A stretch of DNA of 64,000 nucleotides. Source: Muricea muricata (taxonomy: Eukaryota; Cnidaria; Anthozoa; Malacalcyonacea; Plexauridae). The notes beneath the pieces are model-generated. The model had not been told where the DNA came from, ran no database searches, and saw only the letters and a program-made list of their open reading frames with translations. Of the stretch, positions 50,784-64,000 are shown piece after piece. The stretch lies in assembly GCA_963855995.1 (NCBI GenBank), contig OY979716.1, forward strand, positions 35,279,818 through 35,343,817, given 5' to 3'. Numbering within the stretch: the stretch's first letter is position 1; each line of letters starts with the position of its first letter. The position numbers were made by a program, and so were the translations under genes.

Positions 50784-52069
50784 GGTGGCTCCCTACAGTT
50801 TGGTACAGTTTATAAATTATTTATATGGATCAGTGACATCAGACATCATCCTCACGACTTTCGCGTGGAATTTTCGTGGTTCGGCAAACAATATGAAACA
50901 AGCCGCGGAAAGTTGTTTTTGAGGGCTTTTTTGCACCAAAACATGGCAATTCTTCGCTTTTTCTCGTATTTTTTAAAAGTTAAAGAGTACGTATGTTTTA
51001 ACCAGTTTTTAAGATATATTTTAACGTGTTCTTTCGCATTTATGTTCAACCAATGTCTTTAACGATGCTAAAAAATAATCGCGGATCAAAATGCTATCTT
51101 GAACTGTCTTCAAACGGATTCTCCTATTGTGGACAAAACTTATGTAAGTCCTGTCATTCAACTCCATTCAGATGTAGTATTTTATCTGTTGAATTTAACA
51201 TAAAAGTACACTGCAGACAGTTACAAATAATAGGAGTTGCTAATACTTGTTTTAGACCAATTTTTTAACTTGCAGTTGAATGTTTTGAAACGTTTTTAGA
51301 CGGATTTATCAACAAAAACGAATTTGATGAACTATGCATCAATTCAATTAGTATAGTGTTTTCGTGTTTTGTTTTCTGAAGATTTATCGTGTATGTTTGT
51401 CTCAAATAATAAAAAATATCCGTTTCATACAGTGTTTCATAACATACATGCCAAACAACTCACAATGAAATTACCAAAAAAGCCAACTAAAAAACACGCA
51501 TTTTTCACGCATTATAATTCAAACGCATGCGCAGATATCGATCATGTCGAATAGATATTTTGCCACGACAGCAACATCAACTCGCTTTTAAGAGTGTTTT
51601 TCTCGCGTTTCCTTCGGTGAATTTTTTTGAAATTTTGCACACTTGCTCCATATGATAAGCAAGAAAACATATCAAAATTTCAAGAAATTCTATAGGAGGG
51701 AATTTCCGTTATAGTTATTCGTGTATACCCCAGGACCTGCCTTGCTAACCCCGTCTCAAAATTTAATATACTACTCCTCTTTCAACCATAAATCATTAAA
51801 GAAAATTTCAGAAAAACTCATCGAAGGAACAAAAAGTTATTATCAATTAATTCTGAAATCAGGCAATAATAGTGCTCAAGATAAATCGACATAGTTGCTA
51901 AGGCAACACCAACACTGTTCTAATTTGTTCAAATATGAATACCACGAAACCTCATATCTTTGCTGAAAATGATCATATTTCCTTGGCATATGTGTATTAA
52001 GCATAAATGTGATTGAAAATGAAAGTTAACTAAAATAGCAAAAATGTTTGACAACTGTAGGGAGCCACC
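50784..52069. mobile_element. MITE-like element, position p3, HOR 3
   Basis: Complete, with TTAA at 50780-50783 and 52070-52073. Carries the p3 markers. Confidence 0.85.
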
Positions 52070-52073
52070 TTAA

Positions 52074-52470
52074 TAGACGAACTCGAAGGCACTTCGATCC
52101 TTTTTTTTACTATAATATTCCTTTTCTCTTTTTAAAATGCTCCGCCACAATGGCAGAGCTTGGAAAAATTGGCCTATAGACTCATTCAGCTGTTCTCCTC
52201 CACGGAAATCTTTAGTAAAAGACGAAAGATTTATTCGTGAATGAAGGAAAACCAGAGTTACTCAAATAATTAAAGCGATCATATTCAATATATACGACAT
52301 CCATGCAATCTATTTGTTGTGGTGGGTGGCACAACGTATGAAGATGTGAACGTGATTCGAATATCCCGTTTTCAATTGTAACATACCCAGAGTATATTTC
52401 TTTGGGCGTAAACGCACCAAAATTACATCGTTTGCATTTCGAGCTCGTTTCGAAAAAATTTTTCCCTTAA
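52074..52470. repeat. Satellite monomer, D type without linker
   Basis: HOR 3 equivalent of 12608-13004. Deletion junction at 52443. Confidence 0.9.
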
Positions 52471-53756
52471 GGTGGCTCCCTACAGTTTGGTACAGTTTAT
52501 AAATTATTTATATGGATCAGTGACATCAGACATCATCCTCACGACTTTCGCGTGGAATTTTCGTGGTTCGGCAAACAATATGAAACAAGCCGCGGAAAGT
52601 TGTTTTTGAGGGTTTTTTTGCACCAAAACATGGCAATTCTTCGCTTTTTCTCGTATTTTTTAAAAGTTAAAGAGTACGTATGTTTTAACCAGTTTTTAAG
52701 ATATATTTTAACGTGTTCTTTCGCATTTATGTTCAACCAATGTCTTTAACGATGCTAAAAAATAATCGCGGATCAAAATGCTATCTTGAACTGTCTTCAA
52801 ACGGATTCTCCTATTGTGGACAAAACTTATGTAAGTCCTGTCATTCAACTCCATTCAGATGTAGTATTTTATCTGTTGAATTTAACATAAAAGTACACTG
52901 CAGACAGTTACAAATAATAGGAGTTGCTAATACTTGTTTTAGACCAATTTTTTAACTTGCAGTTGAATGTTTTGAAACGTTTTTACACGGATTTATCAAC
53001 AAAAACGAATTTGATGAACTATGCATCAATTCAATTAGTATAGTGTTTTCGTGTTTTGTTTTCTGAAGATTTATCGTGTATGTTTGTCTCAAATAATAAA
53101 AAATATCCGTTTCATACAGTGTTTCATAACATACATGCCAAACAACTCACAATGAAATTACCAAAAAAGCCAACTAAAAAACACGCATTTTTCACGCATT
53201 ATAATTCAAACGCATGCGCAGATACCGATCATGTCGAATCGATATTTTGTCACGACAGCAACATCAACTCGCTTTTAAGAGTTTTTTTCTCGCGTTTCCT
53301 TCGGTGAATTTTTTTGAAATTTTGCACACTTGCTCCATATGATAAGCAAGAAAACATATCAAAATTTCAAGAAATTCTATAGGAGGGAATTTCCGTTATA
53401 GTTATTCGTGTATACCCCAGGACCTGCCTTGCTAACCCCGTCTCAAAATTTAATATATTACTCCTCTTTCAACCATAAATCATTAAAGAAAAATTCAGAA
53501 AAATTCACCGAAGGAACAAAAAGTTATTATCAATTAATTTTGAAATCAGGCAATAATAGTGCTCAAGATAAATCGACATAGTTGCTATGGCAACACCAAC
53601 ACTGTTCTAATTTGTTCAAATATGAATACCACGAAACCTCATATCTTTGCTGAAAATGATCATATTTCCTTGGCATATGTGTATTAAACATAAATGTGAT
53701 TGAAAATGAAAGTTAACTAAAATAGCAAAAATGTTTGACAACTGTAGGGAGCCACC
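52471..53756. mobile_element. MITE-like element, position p4, HOR 3
   Basis: Complete, with TTAA at 52467-52470 and 53757-53760. Carries the p4 marker. Confidence 0.85.
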
Positions 53757-53760
53757 TTAA

Positions 53761-54704
53761 TAGACGAACTCGAAGGCACTTCGATCCTTTTTTTTACTAT
53801 AATATTCCTTTTCTCTTTTTAAAATGCTCCGCCACAATGGCAGAGCTTGGAAAAATTAGCCTATAGACTCATTCAGCTGTTCTCCTCCACGGAAATCTTT
53901 AGTAAAAGGCGAAAGATTTATTCGTGAATGAAGGGAAACCAGAGTTACTCAAATAATTAAAGCGATCATATTCAATATATACGACATCCATTCAATGTAA
54001 TTGTTGTGGTGGGTGGCACAACCTATGAAGATGTGCACGTGATTCGAATATCTCGTTTTCAATTGTAACATACCCAGAGTAAATTTCTCTGGGCGTAAAC
54101 GCACCAAAATATCATCGTTTGCATTTCGAGTAATGAGCAGTGACTTCGAAACAATCAGAAAAATTTTTTTTTACCTAAGGCAAAAATACACGACGAGTTC
54201 CTCTTAACAATACAATAATCCAATTACCTTTATCCTTAGACCGAAAACTAATAAATTTTTACAAACTACTCGCTTCTCGTTGCTCATTTTCCAGTTATTG
54301 TAACACAAATAATCCAGAAACTCGGGTAATATAAAATAATAATCCTATCTGAATTACCTATTTTTAATAATTATAGCTCAAGCATTTATTTTATCTTTTA
54401 CCATTAGCCACGTTTTCACTGGAATTTATCGCCAAGAATCATTGCAAAATATATGCTGACGAACCATGCCAGATGAAATCATTACTGAACACCACGACAA
54501 ACGATGAAGTAATAAAAATATCAAAGATGTATAGCCGAAGCAAAACCCGGATTGAATGGCCAAGACACAGGCCTTGCAGCCTAGTCTCTCGCTTACGGCT
54601 CGAAAAATGACAAGTTCGATTCCTGTCCTAGCCCTTTTACACGATATCAATTGGATATATGATTTGTACTTTTTTCTGTCGTTTCCAAAAAATTTTTCCC
54701 TTAA
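53761..54704. repeat. Satellite monomer, L type
   Basis: HOR 3 equivalent of 14295-15238. tRNA-like motif at 54557-54638. Confidence 0.9.
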
Positions 54705-55237
54705 TAGACGAAAAGAAAACTCTTTTTTAAGAGAAGGTAATATGTAAGACAGAGTGTCCCATCAAACCGAACAATCTGGACTCTTTTTAAGAATTTATTT
54801 TAAACTAAAATTTAGTTCTTCACGCACATGTGCTTTATTTACTTCGAACTCGAAGGCACTTAGATCCTTTTTTCTACTCTAATATTCCTTTTCTCTTTTT
54901 AAAATGCTCCACCACAATGGCAGAGCTTGGAAAAATTGGCCTATAGACTCATTCAGCTGTTCTCCTCCACGGAAATCTTTAGTAAAAGGCGAAAGATTTA
55001 TTCGTGAATGAAGGAAAACCAGGGTTACTCAAATAATTAAAGCGATCATATTCAATATATACGACATCCATGCAATCTATTTGTTGTGGTGGGTGGCACA
55101 ACGTATGAAGATGTGCACGTGATTCGAATATCCCGTTTTCAATTGTAACATACCCAGAGTATATTTCTTTGGGCGTAAACGCACCAAAATTACATCGTTT
55201 GCATTTCGAGCTCGTTTCGAAAAAATTTTTCCCTTAA
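54705..55237. repeat. Satellite monomer, D type with linker
   Basis: HOR 3 equivalent of 15239-15771. Deletion junction at 55210. Confidence 0.9.
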
Positions 55238-56523
55238 GGTGGCTCCCTACAGTTTGGTACAGTTTATAAATTATTTATATGGATCAGTGACATCAGACAT
55301 CATCCTCACGACTTTCGCGTGGAATTTTCGTGGTTCGGCAAACAATATGAAACAAGCCGCGGAAAGTTGTTTTTGAGGGCTTTTTTGCACCAAAACATGG
55401 CAATTCTTCGCTTTTTCTCGTATTTTTTAAAAGTTAAAGAGTACGTATGTTTTAACCAGTTTTTAAGATATATTTTAACGTGTTCTTTCGCATTTATGTT
55501 CAACCAATGTCTTTAACGATGCTAAAAAATAATCGCGGATCAAAATGCTATCTTGAACTGTCTTCAAACGGATTCTCCTATTGTGGACAAAACTTATGTA
55601 AGTCCTGTCATTCAACTCCATTCAGATGTAGTATTTTATCTGTTGAATTTAACATAAAAGTACACTGCAGACAGTTACAAATAATAGGAGTTGCTAATAC
55701 TTGTTTTAGACCAATTTTTTAACTTGCAGTTAAATGTTTTGAAACGTTTTTACACGGATTTATCAACAAAAACGAATTTGATGAACTATGCATCAATTCA
55801 ATTAGTATAGTGTTTTCGTGTTTTGTTTTCTGAAGATTTATCGTGTATGTTTGTCTCAAATAATAAAAAATATCCATTTCATACAGTGTTTCATAACATA
55901 CATGCCAAACAACTCACAATGAAATTACCAAAAAAGCCAACTAAAAAACACGCATTTTTCACGCATTATAATTTAAACGCATGCGCAGATACCGATCATG
56001 TCGAATCGATATTTTGTCACGACAGCAACATCAACTCGCTTTTAAGAGTGTTTTTCTCGCGTTTCCTTCGGTGAATATTTTTGAAATTTTGCACACTTGC
56101 TCCATATGATAAGCAAGAAAACATATCAAAATTTCAAGAAATTCTATACGAGGGAATTTCCGTTATAGTTATTCGTGTATACCCCAGGACCTGCCTTGCT
56201 AACCCCGTCTCAAAATTTAATATATTACTCCTCTTTCAACCATAAATCATTAAAGAAAAACTCAGAAAAATTCACCAAAGGAACAAAAAGTTATTATCAA
56301 TTAATTCTGAAATCAGGCAATAATAGTGCTCAAGATAAATCGACATAGTTGCTATGGCAACACCAACACTGTTCTAATTTGTTCAAATATGAATACCACG
56401 AAACCTCATATCTTTGCTGAAAATGATCATATTTCCTTGGCATATGTGTATTAAGCATAAATGTGATTGAAAATGAAAGTTAACTAAAATAGCAAAAATG
56501 TTTGACAACTGTAGGGAGCCACC
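55238..56523. mobile_element. MITE-like element, position p5, HOR 3
   Basis: Complete, with TTAA at 55234-55237 and 56524-56527. Has c56261, as in HOR 2. Confidence 0.85.
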
Positions 56524-56527
56524 TTAA

Positions 56528-57470
56528 TAGACGAACTCGAAGGCACTTCGATCCTTTTTTTTACTATAATATTCCTTTTCTCTTTTTAAAATGCTCCGCC
56601 ACAATGGCAGAGCTTGGAAAAATTAGCCTATAGACTCATTCAGCTGTTCTCCTCCACGGAAATCTTTAGTAAAAGGCGAAAGATTTATTCGTGAATGAAG
56701 GGAAACCAGAGTTACTCAAATAATTAAAGCGATCATATTCAATATATACGACATCCATTCAATGTAATTGTTGTGGTGGGTGGCACAACCTATGAAGATG
56801 TGCACGTGATTCGAATATCTCGTTTTCAATTGTAACATACCCAGAGTAAATTTCTCTGGGCGTAAACGCACCAAAATATCATCGTTTGCATTTCGAGTAA
56901 TGAGCAGTGACTTCGAAACAATCAGAAAAATTTTTTTTACCTAAGGCAAAAATACACGACGAGTTCCTCTTAACAATACAATAATCCAATTACCTTTATC
57001 CTTAGACCGAAAACTAATAAATTTTTACAAACTACTCGCTTCTCGTTGCTCATTTTCCAGTTATTGTAACACAAATAATCCAGAAACTCGGGTAATATAA
57101 AATAATAATCCTATCTGAATTACCTATTTTTAATAATTATAGCTCAAGCATTTATTTTATCTTTTACCATTAGCCACGTTTTCACTGGAATTTATCGCCA
57201 AGAATCATTGCAAAATATATGCTGACGAACCATGCCAGATGAAATCATTACTGAACACCACGACAAACGATGAAGTAATAAAAATATCAAAGATGTATAG
57301 CCGAAGCAAAACCCGGATTGAATGGCCAAGACACAGGCCTTGCAGCCTAGTCTCTCGCTTACGGCTCGAAAAATGACAAGTTCGATTCCTGTCCTAGCCC
57401 TTTTACACGATATCAATTGGATATATGATTTGTACTTTTTTCTGTCGTTTCCAAAAAATTTTTTCCTTAA
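56528..57470. repeat. Satellite monomer, L type
   Basis: HOR 3 equivalent of 17062-18004. tRNA-like motif at 57323-57404. Confidence 0.9.
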
Positions 57471-58003
57471 TAGACGAAAAGAAAACTCTTTTTTAAGAGA
57501 ACGTAATATGTAAGACAGAGTGTCCCATCAAACCGAACAATCTGGACTCTTTTTAAGAATTTATTTTAAACTAAAATTTAGTTCTTCACGCACATGTGCT
57601 TTATTTACTTCGAACTCGAAGGCACTTAGATCCTTTTTTCTACTCTAATATTCCTTTTCTCTTTTTAAAATGCTCCACCACAATGGCAGAGCTTGGAAAA
57701 ATGGGCCTATAGACTCATTCAGCTGTTCTCCTCCACGGAAATCTTTAGTAAAAGGCGAAAGATTTATTCGTGAATGAAGGAAAACCAGAGTTACTCAAAT
57801 AATTAAAGCGATCATATTCAATATATACGACATCCATGCAATCTATTTGTTGTGGTGGGTGGCACAACGTATGAAGATGTGCACGTGATTCGAATATCCC
57901 GTTTTCAATTGTAACATACCCAGAGTATATTTCTTTGGGCGTAAACGCACCAAAATTACATCGTTTGCATTTCGAGCTCGTTTCGAAAAAATTTTTCCCT
58001 TAA
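57471..58003. repeat. Satellite monomer, D type with linker
   Basis: HOR 3 equivalent of 18005-18537. Deletion junction at 57976. Confidence 0.9.
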
Positions 58004-59289
58004 GGTGGCTCCCTACAATTTGGTACAGTTTATAAATTATTTATATGGATCAGTGACATCAGACATCATCCTCACGACTTTCGCGTGGAATTTTCGTGGT
58101 TCGGCAAACAATATGAAACAAGCCGCGGAAAGTTGTTTTTGAGGGTTTTTTTGCACCAAAACATGGCAATTCTTCGCTTTTTCTCGTATTTTTTAAAAGT
58201 TAAAGAGTACGTATGTTTTAACCAGTTTTTAAGATATATTTTAACGTGTTCTTTCGCATTTATGTTCAACCAATGTCTTTAACGATGCTAAAAAATAATC
58301 GCGGATCAAAATGCTATCTTGAACTGTCTTCAAACGGATTCTCCTATTGTGGACAAAACTTATGTAAGTCCTGTCATTCAACTCCATTCAGATGTAGTAT
58401 TTTATCTGTTGAATTTAACATAAAAGTACACTGCAGACACTTACAAATAATAGGAGTTGCTAATACTTGTTTTAGACCAATTTTTTAACTTGCAGTTGAA
58501 TGTTTTGAAACGTTTTTACACGGATTTATCAACAAAAACGAATTTGATGAACTATGCATCAATTCAATTAGTATAGTGTTTTCGTGTTTTGTTTTCTGAA
58601 GATTTATCGTGTATGTTTGTCTCAAATAATAAAAAATATCCGTTTCATACAGTGTTTCATAACATACATGCCAAACAACTCACAATGAAATTACCAAAAA
58701 AGCCAACTAAAAAACACGCATTTTTCACGCATTATAATTCAAACGTATGGGCAGATACCGATCATGTCGAATCGATATTTTGTCACGACAGCAGCATCAA
58801 CTCGCTTTTAAGAGTGTTTTTCTCGCTTTTCCTTTGGTGAATTTTTTTGAAATTTTGCACACTTGCTCCATATGATAAGCAAGAAAACATATCAAAATTT
58901 CAAGAAATTCTAAAGGAGGGAATTTCCGTTATAGTTATTCGTGTATACCCCAGGACCTGCCTTGCTAACCACGTCTCAAAATTTAATATATTACTCCTCT
59001 TTCAACCATTAATCATTAAAGAAAAATTCAGAAAAATTCACCGAAGGAACAAAAAGTTATTATCAATTAATTCTGAAATCAGGCAATAATAGTGCTCAAG
59101 ATAAATCGACATAGTTGCTATGGCAACACCAACACTGTTCTAATTTGTTCAAATATGAATACCACGAAACCTCATATCTTTGCTGAAAATGATCATATTT
59201 CCTTGGCATATGTGTATTAAGCATAAATGTGATTGAAAATGAAAGTTAACTAAAATAGCAAAAATGTTTGACAACTGTAGGGAGCCACC
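58004..59289. mobile_element. MITE-like element, position p6, HOR 3
   Basis: Complete, with TTAA at 58000-58003 and 59290-59293. Left terminal repeat altered as in the other p6 copies. Confidence 0.85.
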
Positions 59290-59293
59290 TTAA

Positions 59294-60237
59294 TAGACGA
59301 ACTCGAAGGCACTTCGATCCTTTTTTCTACTATAATATTCCTTTTCTCTTTTTAAAATGCTCCGCCACAATAGAAGAGCTTGGAAAAATTAGCCTATAGA
59401 CTCATTTAGCTCTTCTCCTCCACGGAAATCTTTAGTAAAAGGCGAAAGATTTATTCGTGAATGAAGGGAAACCAGAGTTACTCAAACAATTAAAGCGATC
59501 ATATTCAATATATACGACATCCATTCAATCTAATTGTTGTGGTGGGTGGCACAACCTATCAAGATGTGCACGTGATTCGAATATCTCGTTTTCAATTGTA
59601 ACATACCCAGAGTAAATTTCTCTGGGCGTAAACGCACCAAAATATCATCGTTTGCATTTCGAGTAATGAGCAGTGACTTCGAAACAATCAGAAAAATTTT
59701 TTTTACCCAAGGCAAAAATACACGACGAGTTCCTCTTAACAATACAATAATCCCATTACCTTTATCCTTAGACCGAAAACTAGTAAGTTTTTATAAACTA
59801 CTCGCTTCTCGTTGGTCATTTTCACGTTGTTGTAACAAAAATAATCCAGAAACTCGGGTAATATAACATAAAAATTTCCTCTGAATTACCTATTTTTAAT
59901 AATTATAGCTCAAGGATTAATTTTATCTGTTACCATCAGCCACGTTTTCACTGGAATTTATTGGCAACGATCATTGCAAAAGATATGCTGACGAACCACA
60001 CCAGATGAAATTATTACTGAACATCACGACATACGATGAAGTATTAAAAATATCAAAGAAGTATAGCCGAAGAAAAACCAGGATTGAATGGCTAAGGCAC
60101 AGGCCTTGCGGTCTAGTCTCCCGCTTACGGCTCGAAAAATGATAGGTTCGATTCCTGTGCTGGCTCTTTTTACACGATATCAATTGGATATATGATTTGT
60201 AATTTTTTCGTTTGTTTCGAAAAAATTTTTCCCTCAA
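59294..60237. repeat. Satellite monomer, L-like with S-type tRNA motif
   Basis: HOR 3 equivalent of 19828-20771. tRNA-like motif at 60089-60171, with the T-stem change at 60143. Confidence 0.9.
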
Positions 60238-61159
60238 TAGACGAACTCGAAGGCACTTCGATCCTTTTTTCTACTATAATATTCCTTTTCTCTTTTTAAA
60301 ATGCTCCGCCACAATGGCAGAGCTTGGAAAAATTACCCTATAGACTCATTCAGCTGTTCTCCTCCACGGAAATCTTTAGTAAAAGGCGAAAGATTTATTC
60401 GTGAATGAAGGGAAACCAGAGTTCCTCAAATAATTACAGCGATCATATTTAATCTATACCACATCCATGCAATCTAATTTTTGTGGTGGGTGGCACAACC
60501 TATGAAGATGTGCACGTGATTCGAACATCTCGTTTTCAATTGTAACATACCCAGAGTAAATTTCTCTGGGCGTAAACGCACCAAAATATCATCGTTTGCA
60601 TTTCGAGTAATGAGCAGTGACTTCGAAACAACCAGAAAAATTTTTTTTACCCAAGGCCAAAATACACGACGAGTTCCTCTTAACAATACAATAATCCAAT
60701 TACCTTTATCCTTAGACCGAAAACTAATAAATTTTTACAAACTACTCGCTTCTCGTTGCTCATTTTCCAGATATTGTAACACAAATAATCCAGAAACCCG
60801 GGTAATATAAAATACTAATCCTATCTGAATTACCTGTTTTTAATAATTATAGCTCAAGCATTTATTTTATCTTTTACCATTAACTACGTTTTCACTGGAA
60901 TTTATCGCCAAGGATCATTGCAAAATATATGCTGACGAACCATGCAAGATGAAATCATTACTGAACATCACGAAAAACGATGAAGTAATAAAAATATCAA
61001 ACAAATATAGCCCAAGCAAAACCCGGATTGAACGGCCTAGTCTCTCACTTACGGCTCGAAAAATAACAAGTTCCATTCCTGTCCTAGCCCTTTTACACGA
61101 TATCAATTGGATATATGATTTGAACTTCTTTCTGTCGTTTCCAAAAAATTTTCCCTTAG
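60238..61159. repeat. Satellite monomer, R type
   Basis: HOR 3 equivalent of 20772-21693. Confidence 0.88.
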
Positions 61160-62132
61160 TAGACGAAAAGAAAACTCTTTTTTAAGAGAAGGTAATATGT
61201 AAGAAAGAGTGTCCTATCAAACCGAACAATCTGGACTCTTTTTAAGAATTTATTTTAAACTAAAATTTAGTTCTTCACGCACATGTGCTTTATTTACTTC
61301 GAACTCGAAGGCACTTCGATCCTTTTCTCTACTATAATATTCCTTTCCTCTTTCTAAAATGCTCCGCCACAATGGAAGAGCTGGGAAAAATTAGCCTATA
61401 GACTCATTCAGCTGTTCTCCTCCACGAAAATCTTTAGTAAAAAGCGAAAGATTTATTCGTGAATGAAGGAAAACCAGAGTTACTCAAATAATTAAAGCGA
61501 TCATATTCAATATATACGACATCCATGCAATCTATTTGTTGTGGTGGGTCGCACAACGTATGAAGATGTGCACGTGATTCGAATATCCCGTTTTCAATTG
61601 TAACATACCCAGAGTATATTTCTTTGGGCGTAAACGCACCAAAATTACATCGTTTGCATTTCGAGTAATGAGCAGTGACTTCGAAAAAATCGGAAAAATT
61701 TTTTTATCTTAAGGCACTCGCTTCTCGTTGGTTATTTTCACGTTGTTGTAACACAAATAATCCAGAAACTCGGGTACTATAACATAAAAATTTCCTCTGA
61801 ATTACCTATTTTTAATAATTATAGCTCAAGCATTAATTTTATCTGTTACCATCAGCCACGCTTTCACTGGAATTTATTGGCAAGGATCATTGCAAAATAT
61901 ATGCTGACGAACCATGCAAGATGAAATCATTACTGAACATCACGACAAACGATGAAGTAATAAAAATATCAAAGAAATATAGCCGAAGCAAAACCCGGAT
62001 TGAACGGCCTAGTTTCTCACTTACGGCTCGAAAAATGACAAGTTCCATTCCTGTCCTAGCCCTTTTACACGATATCAATTGGATATATGATTTGTTTTTT
62101 TTTCTGTCGTTTCCAAAGAATTTTTCCCTTAA
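61160..62132. repeat. Satellite monomer, R type, short, with linker
   Basis: Equivalent of 39600-40572, 21,560 bp downstream. Confidence 0.88.
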
Positions 62133-63126
62133 TAGACGAAAAGAAAACTCTTTTTTAAGAGAAGGTAATATGTAAGACAGAGTGTCCCATCAAACCGAAC
62201 AATCTGGACTCTTTTTAAGAATTTATTTTAAACTAAAATTTAGTTCTTCACGCACATGTGCTTTATTTACTTCGAACTCGAAGGCACTTAGATCCTTTTT
62301 TCTACTCTAATATTCCTTTTCTCTTTTTAAAATGCTCCACCACAATGGCAGAGCTTGGAAAAATTGGCCTATAGACTCATTCAGCTGTTCTCCTCCACGG
62401 AAATCTTTAGTAAAAGGCGAAAGATTTATTCGTGAATGAAGGAAAACCAGAGTTACTCAAATAAATAAAGCGATCATATTCAATATATACGACATCCATG
62501 CAATCTATTTGTTGTGGTGGGTGGCACAACGTATGAAGATGTGCACGTGATTCGAATATCCCGTTTTCAATTGTAACATACCCAGAGTATATTTCTTTGG
62601 GCGTAAACGCACCAAAATTACATCGTTTGCATTTCGAGTAATGAGCAGTGACTTCGACAAAATCGGAAAAATTTTTTTATCTTAAGGCACTCGCTTCTCG
62701 TTGGTTATTTTCACGTTGTTGTAACACAAATAATCCAGAAACTCGGGTAATATAACATAAAAATTGCCTCTGAATTACCTATTTTTAATAATTATAGCTC
62801 AAGCATTAATTTTATCTGTTACCATCAGCCACGTTTTCACTGGAATTTATTGGCAAGGATCATTGCAAAAGATATGCTGACGAACCATGCCAGATGAAAT
62901 TATTACTGAACATCACGACATACGATGAAGTAATAAAAATATCAAAGAACTATAGCCGAAGAAAAACCCGGATTTAATGGCCAAGGCACAGGCCTTGCGG
63001 TCAAGTCTCCCGCTTACGGCTCGAAAAATGACAGGTTCGATTCCTGTGCTGGCTCTTTTTACACGATATCAATTGGATATATGATTTGTAATTTTTTCGT
63101 TCGTTTCGAAAAAATTTTTCCCTTAA
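62133..63126. repeat. Satellite monomer, S type with linker
   Basis: Equivalent of 40573-41566. tRNA-like motif at 62978-63060. Ends in the TTAA (63123-63126) that holds the last element. Confidence 0.9.
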
Positions 63127-64000
63127 GGTGGCTCCCTACAGTTTGGTACAGTTTATAAATTATTTATATGGATCAGTGACATCAGACATCATCCTCACGA
63201 CTTTCGCGTGGAATTTTCGTGGTTCGGCAAACAATATGAAACAAGCCGCGGAAAGTTATTTTTGAGGGTTTTTTTGCACCAAAACATGGCAATTCTTCGC
63301 TTTTTCTCGTATTTTTTAAAAGTTAAAGAGTACGTATGTTTTAACCAGTTTTTAAGATATATTTTAACGTGTTCTTTCGCATTTATGTTCAACCAATGTC
63401 TTTAACGATGCTAAAAAATAATCGCGGATCAAAATGCTATCTTGAACTGTCTTCAAACGGATTCTCCTATTGTGGACAAAACTTATGTAAGTCCTGTCAT
63501 TCAACTCCATTCAGATGTAGTATTTTATCTGTTGAATTTAACATAAAAGTACACTGCAGACAGTTACAAATAATAGGAGTTGCTAATACTTGTTTTAGAC
63601 CAATTTTTTAACTTGCAGTTGAATGTTTTGAAACGTTTTTACACGGATTTATCAACAAAAACGAATTTGATGAACTATGCATCAATTCAATTAGTATAGT
63701 GTTTTCGTGTTTTGTTTTCTGAAGATTTATCGTGTATGTTTGTCTCAAATAATAAAAAATATCCGTTTCATACAGTGTTTCATAACATACATGCCAAACA
63801 ACTCACAATGAAATTACCAAAAAAGCCAACTAAAAAACACGCATTTTTCACGCATTATAATTCAAACGCATGCGCAGATACCGATCATGTCGAATCGATA
63901 TTTTGTCACGACAGCAACATCAACTCGCTTTTAAGAGTGTTTTTCTCGCGTTTCCTTCGGTGAATTTTTTTGAAATTTTGCACACTTGCTCCATATGATA
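63127..64000. mobile_element. MITE-like element, position p7, 5' part, cut by window edge
   Basis: The first 874 bp of the element. The left TTAA is 63123-63126. It matches 41567-42440, including the A near 63257. Confidence 0.85.

Larger units (their letters stand above)
44480..61299. repeat. Higher-order repeat, copy 3
   Basis: Matches copy 2 at an offset of 21,560 bp through elements p1 (3' part) to p6 and the following L and R monomers. It shares copy 2's states at the positions equivalent to 34701 (c56261) and 38583 (t60143). The start is approximate because it falls in the chimeric element. Confidence 0.9.
61300..64000. repeat. Start of a second copy of the extra HOR segment
   Basis: Repeats 39740-42440 at an offset of 21,560 bp: an R monomer, an S monomer and the first 874 bp of a p7 element. 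This shows that the longer 21,560-bp form is itself a repeating unit. The 17,906-bp spacing between the first two copies is then the exception. Confidence 0.9.

Noticed and set aside
1..64000. CRISPR array or phage/plasmid repeat
   Set aside because: Repeat units are 0.4-1.3 kb with no short repeat-spacer pattern, and there are no cas, phage or bacterial genes.

Overview
The window is a single tandem array with no recognisable protein gene. Every base belongs to one of two building blocks. (1) A satellite monomer, about 943 bp when complete, with shorter deleted forms. It carries a tRNA-like Pol III promoter motif (A-box-like stretch, B box, T-arm, T-run). (2) A 1,286-bp non-autonomous, MITE-like DNA element with terminal inverted repeats (GGTGGCTCCCTACAGTT at its best) sitting at a TTAA site in the monomer. 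I see 20 complete and 2 edge-truncated copies of the element, and 43 monomers or monomer derivatives. No frame exceeds 88 codons, and the frames that recur do so only because the repeats recur.

The organism is a eukaryote. The evidence is a satellite with higher-order structure, a MITE-like insertion, a tRNA-like Pol III motif, and no operons, ribosome-binding sites or bacterial-type genes. Composition is AT-rich by eye, and CpG dinucleotides remain common, which would suit an invertebrate such as an insect. The sequence does not identify the species.

Layout: element starts are spaced 2233, 3226, 3225, 1687, 2767, 2766, 4235, 3226, 3225, 1687, 2767, 2766, 5123, 2766, 3226, 3225, 1687, 2767, 2766 and 5123 bp. 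The five-interval run 3226-3225-1687-2767-2766 (13,671 bp) therefore occurs three times, which defines a higher-order repeat (HOR). The first and second HOR copies are offset by 17,906 bp (3928-21833 and 21834-39739). The second and third are offset by 21,560 bp, because the second carries 3,654 bp more (two further monomers, one more element and a further monomer pair). The third copy runs from about 44480 to 61299, and the extra block then begins again and runs off the window. Positions 1-3927 are the end of an earlier, rearranged block.

History that can be read from the sequence: the monomer existed first, since monomer-monomer junctions show an empty TTAA site. One element inserted at that TTAA. 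The composite then amplified, with a few internal deletions (85, 461 and about 21 bp) and a 136-bp presence/absence segment that spread by copying. Finally, blocks of 18-22 kb were duplicated very recently. I noticed only three substitutions between the first two HOR copies, whereas neighbouring monomers within one copy differ much more. No gene works with another here. The only candidate functional signal is the tRNA-like Pol III motif, and many copies of it are damaged.

Names used below: L = long monomer (about 943 bp); S = short monomer (85-bp deletion, usually preceded by the 136-bp linker); D = monomer with the 461-bp deletion; H = L/S hybrid; R = monomer with a ruined tRNA-like motif; p1-p7 = position of an element copy within the HOR.
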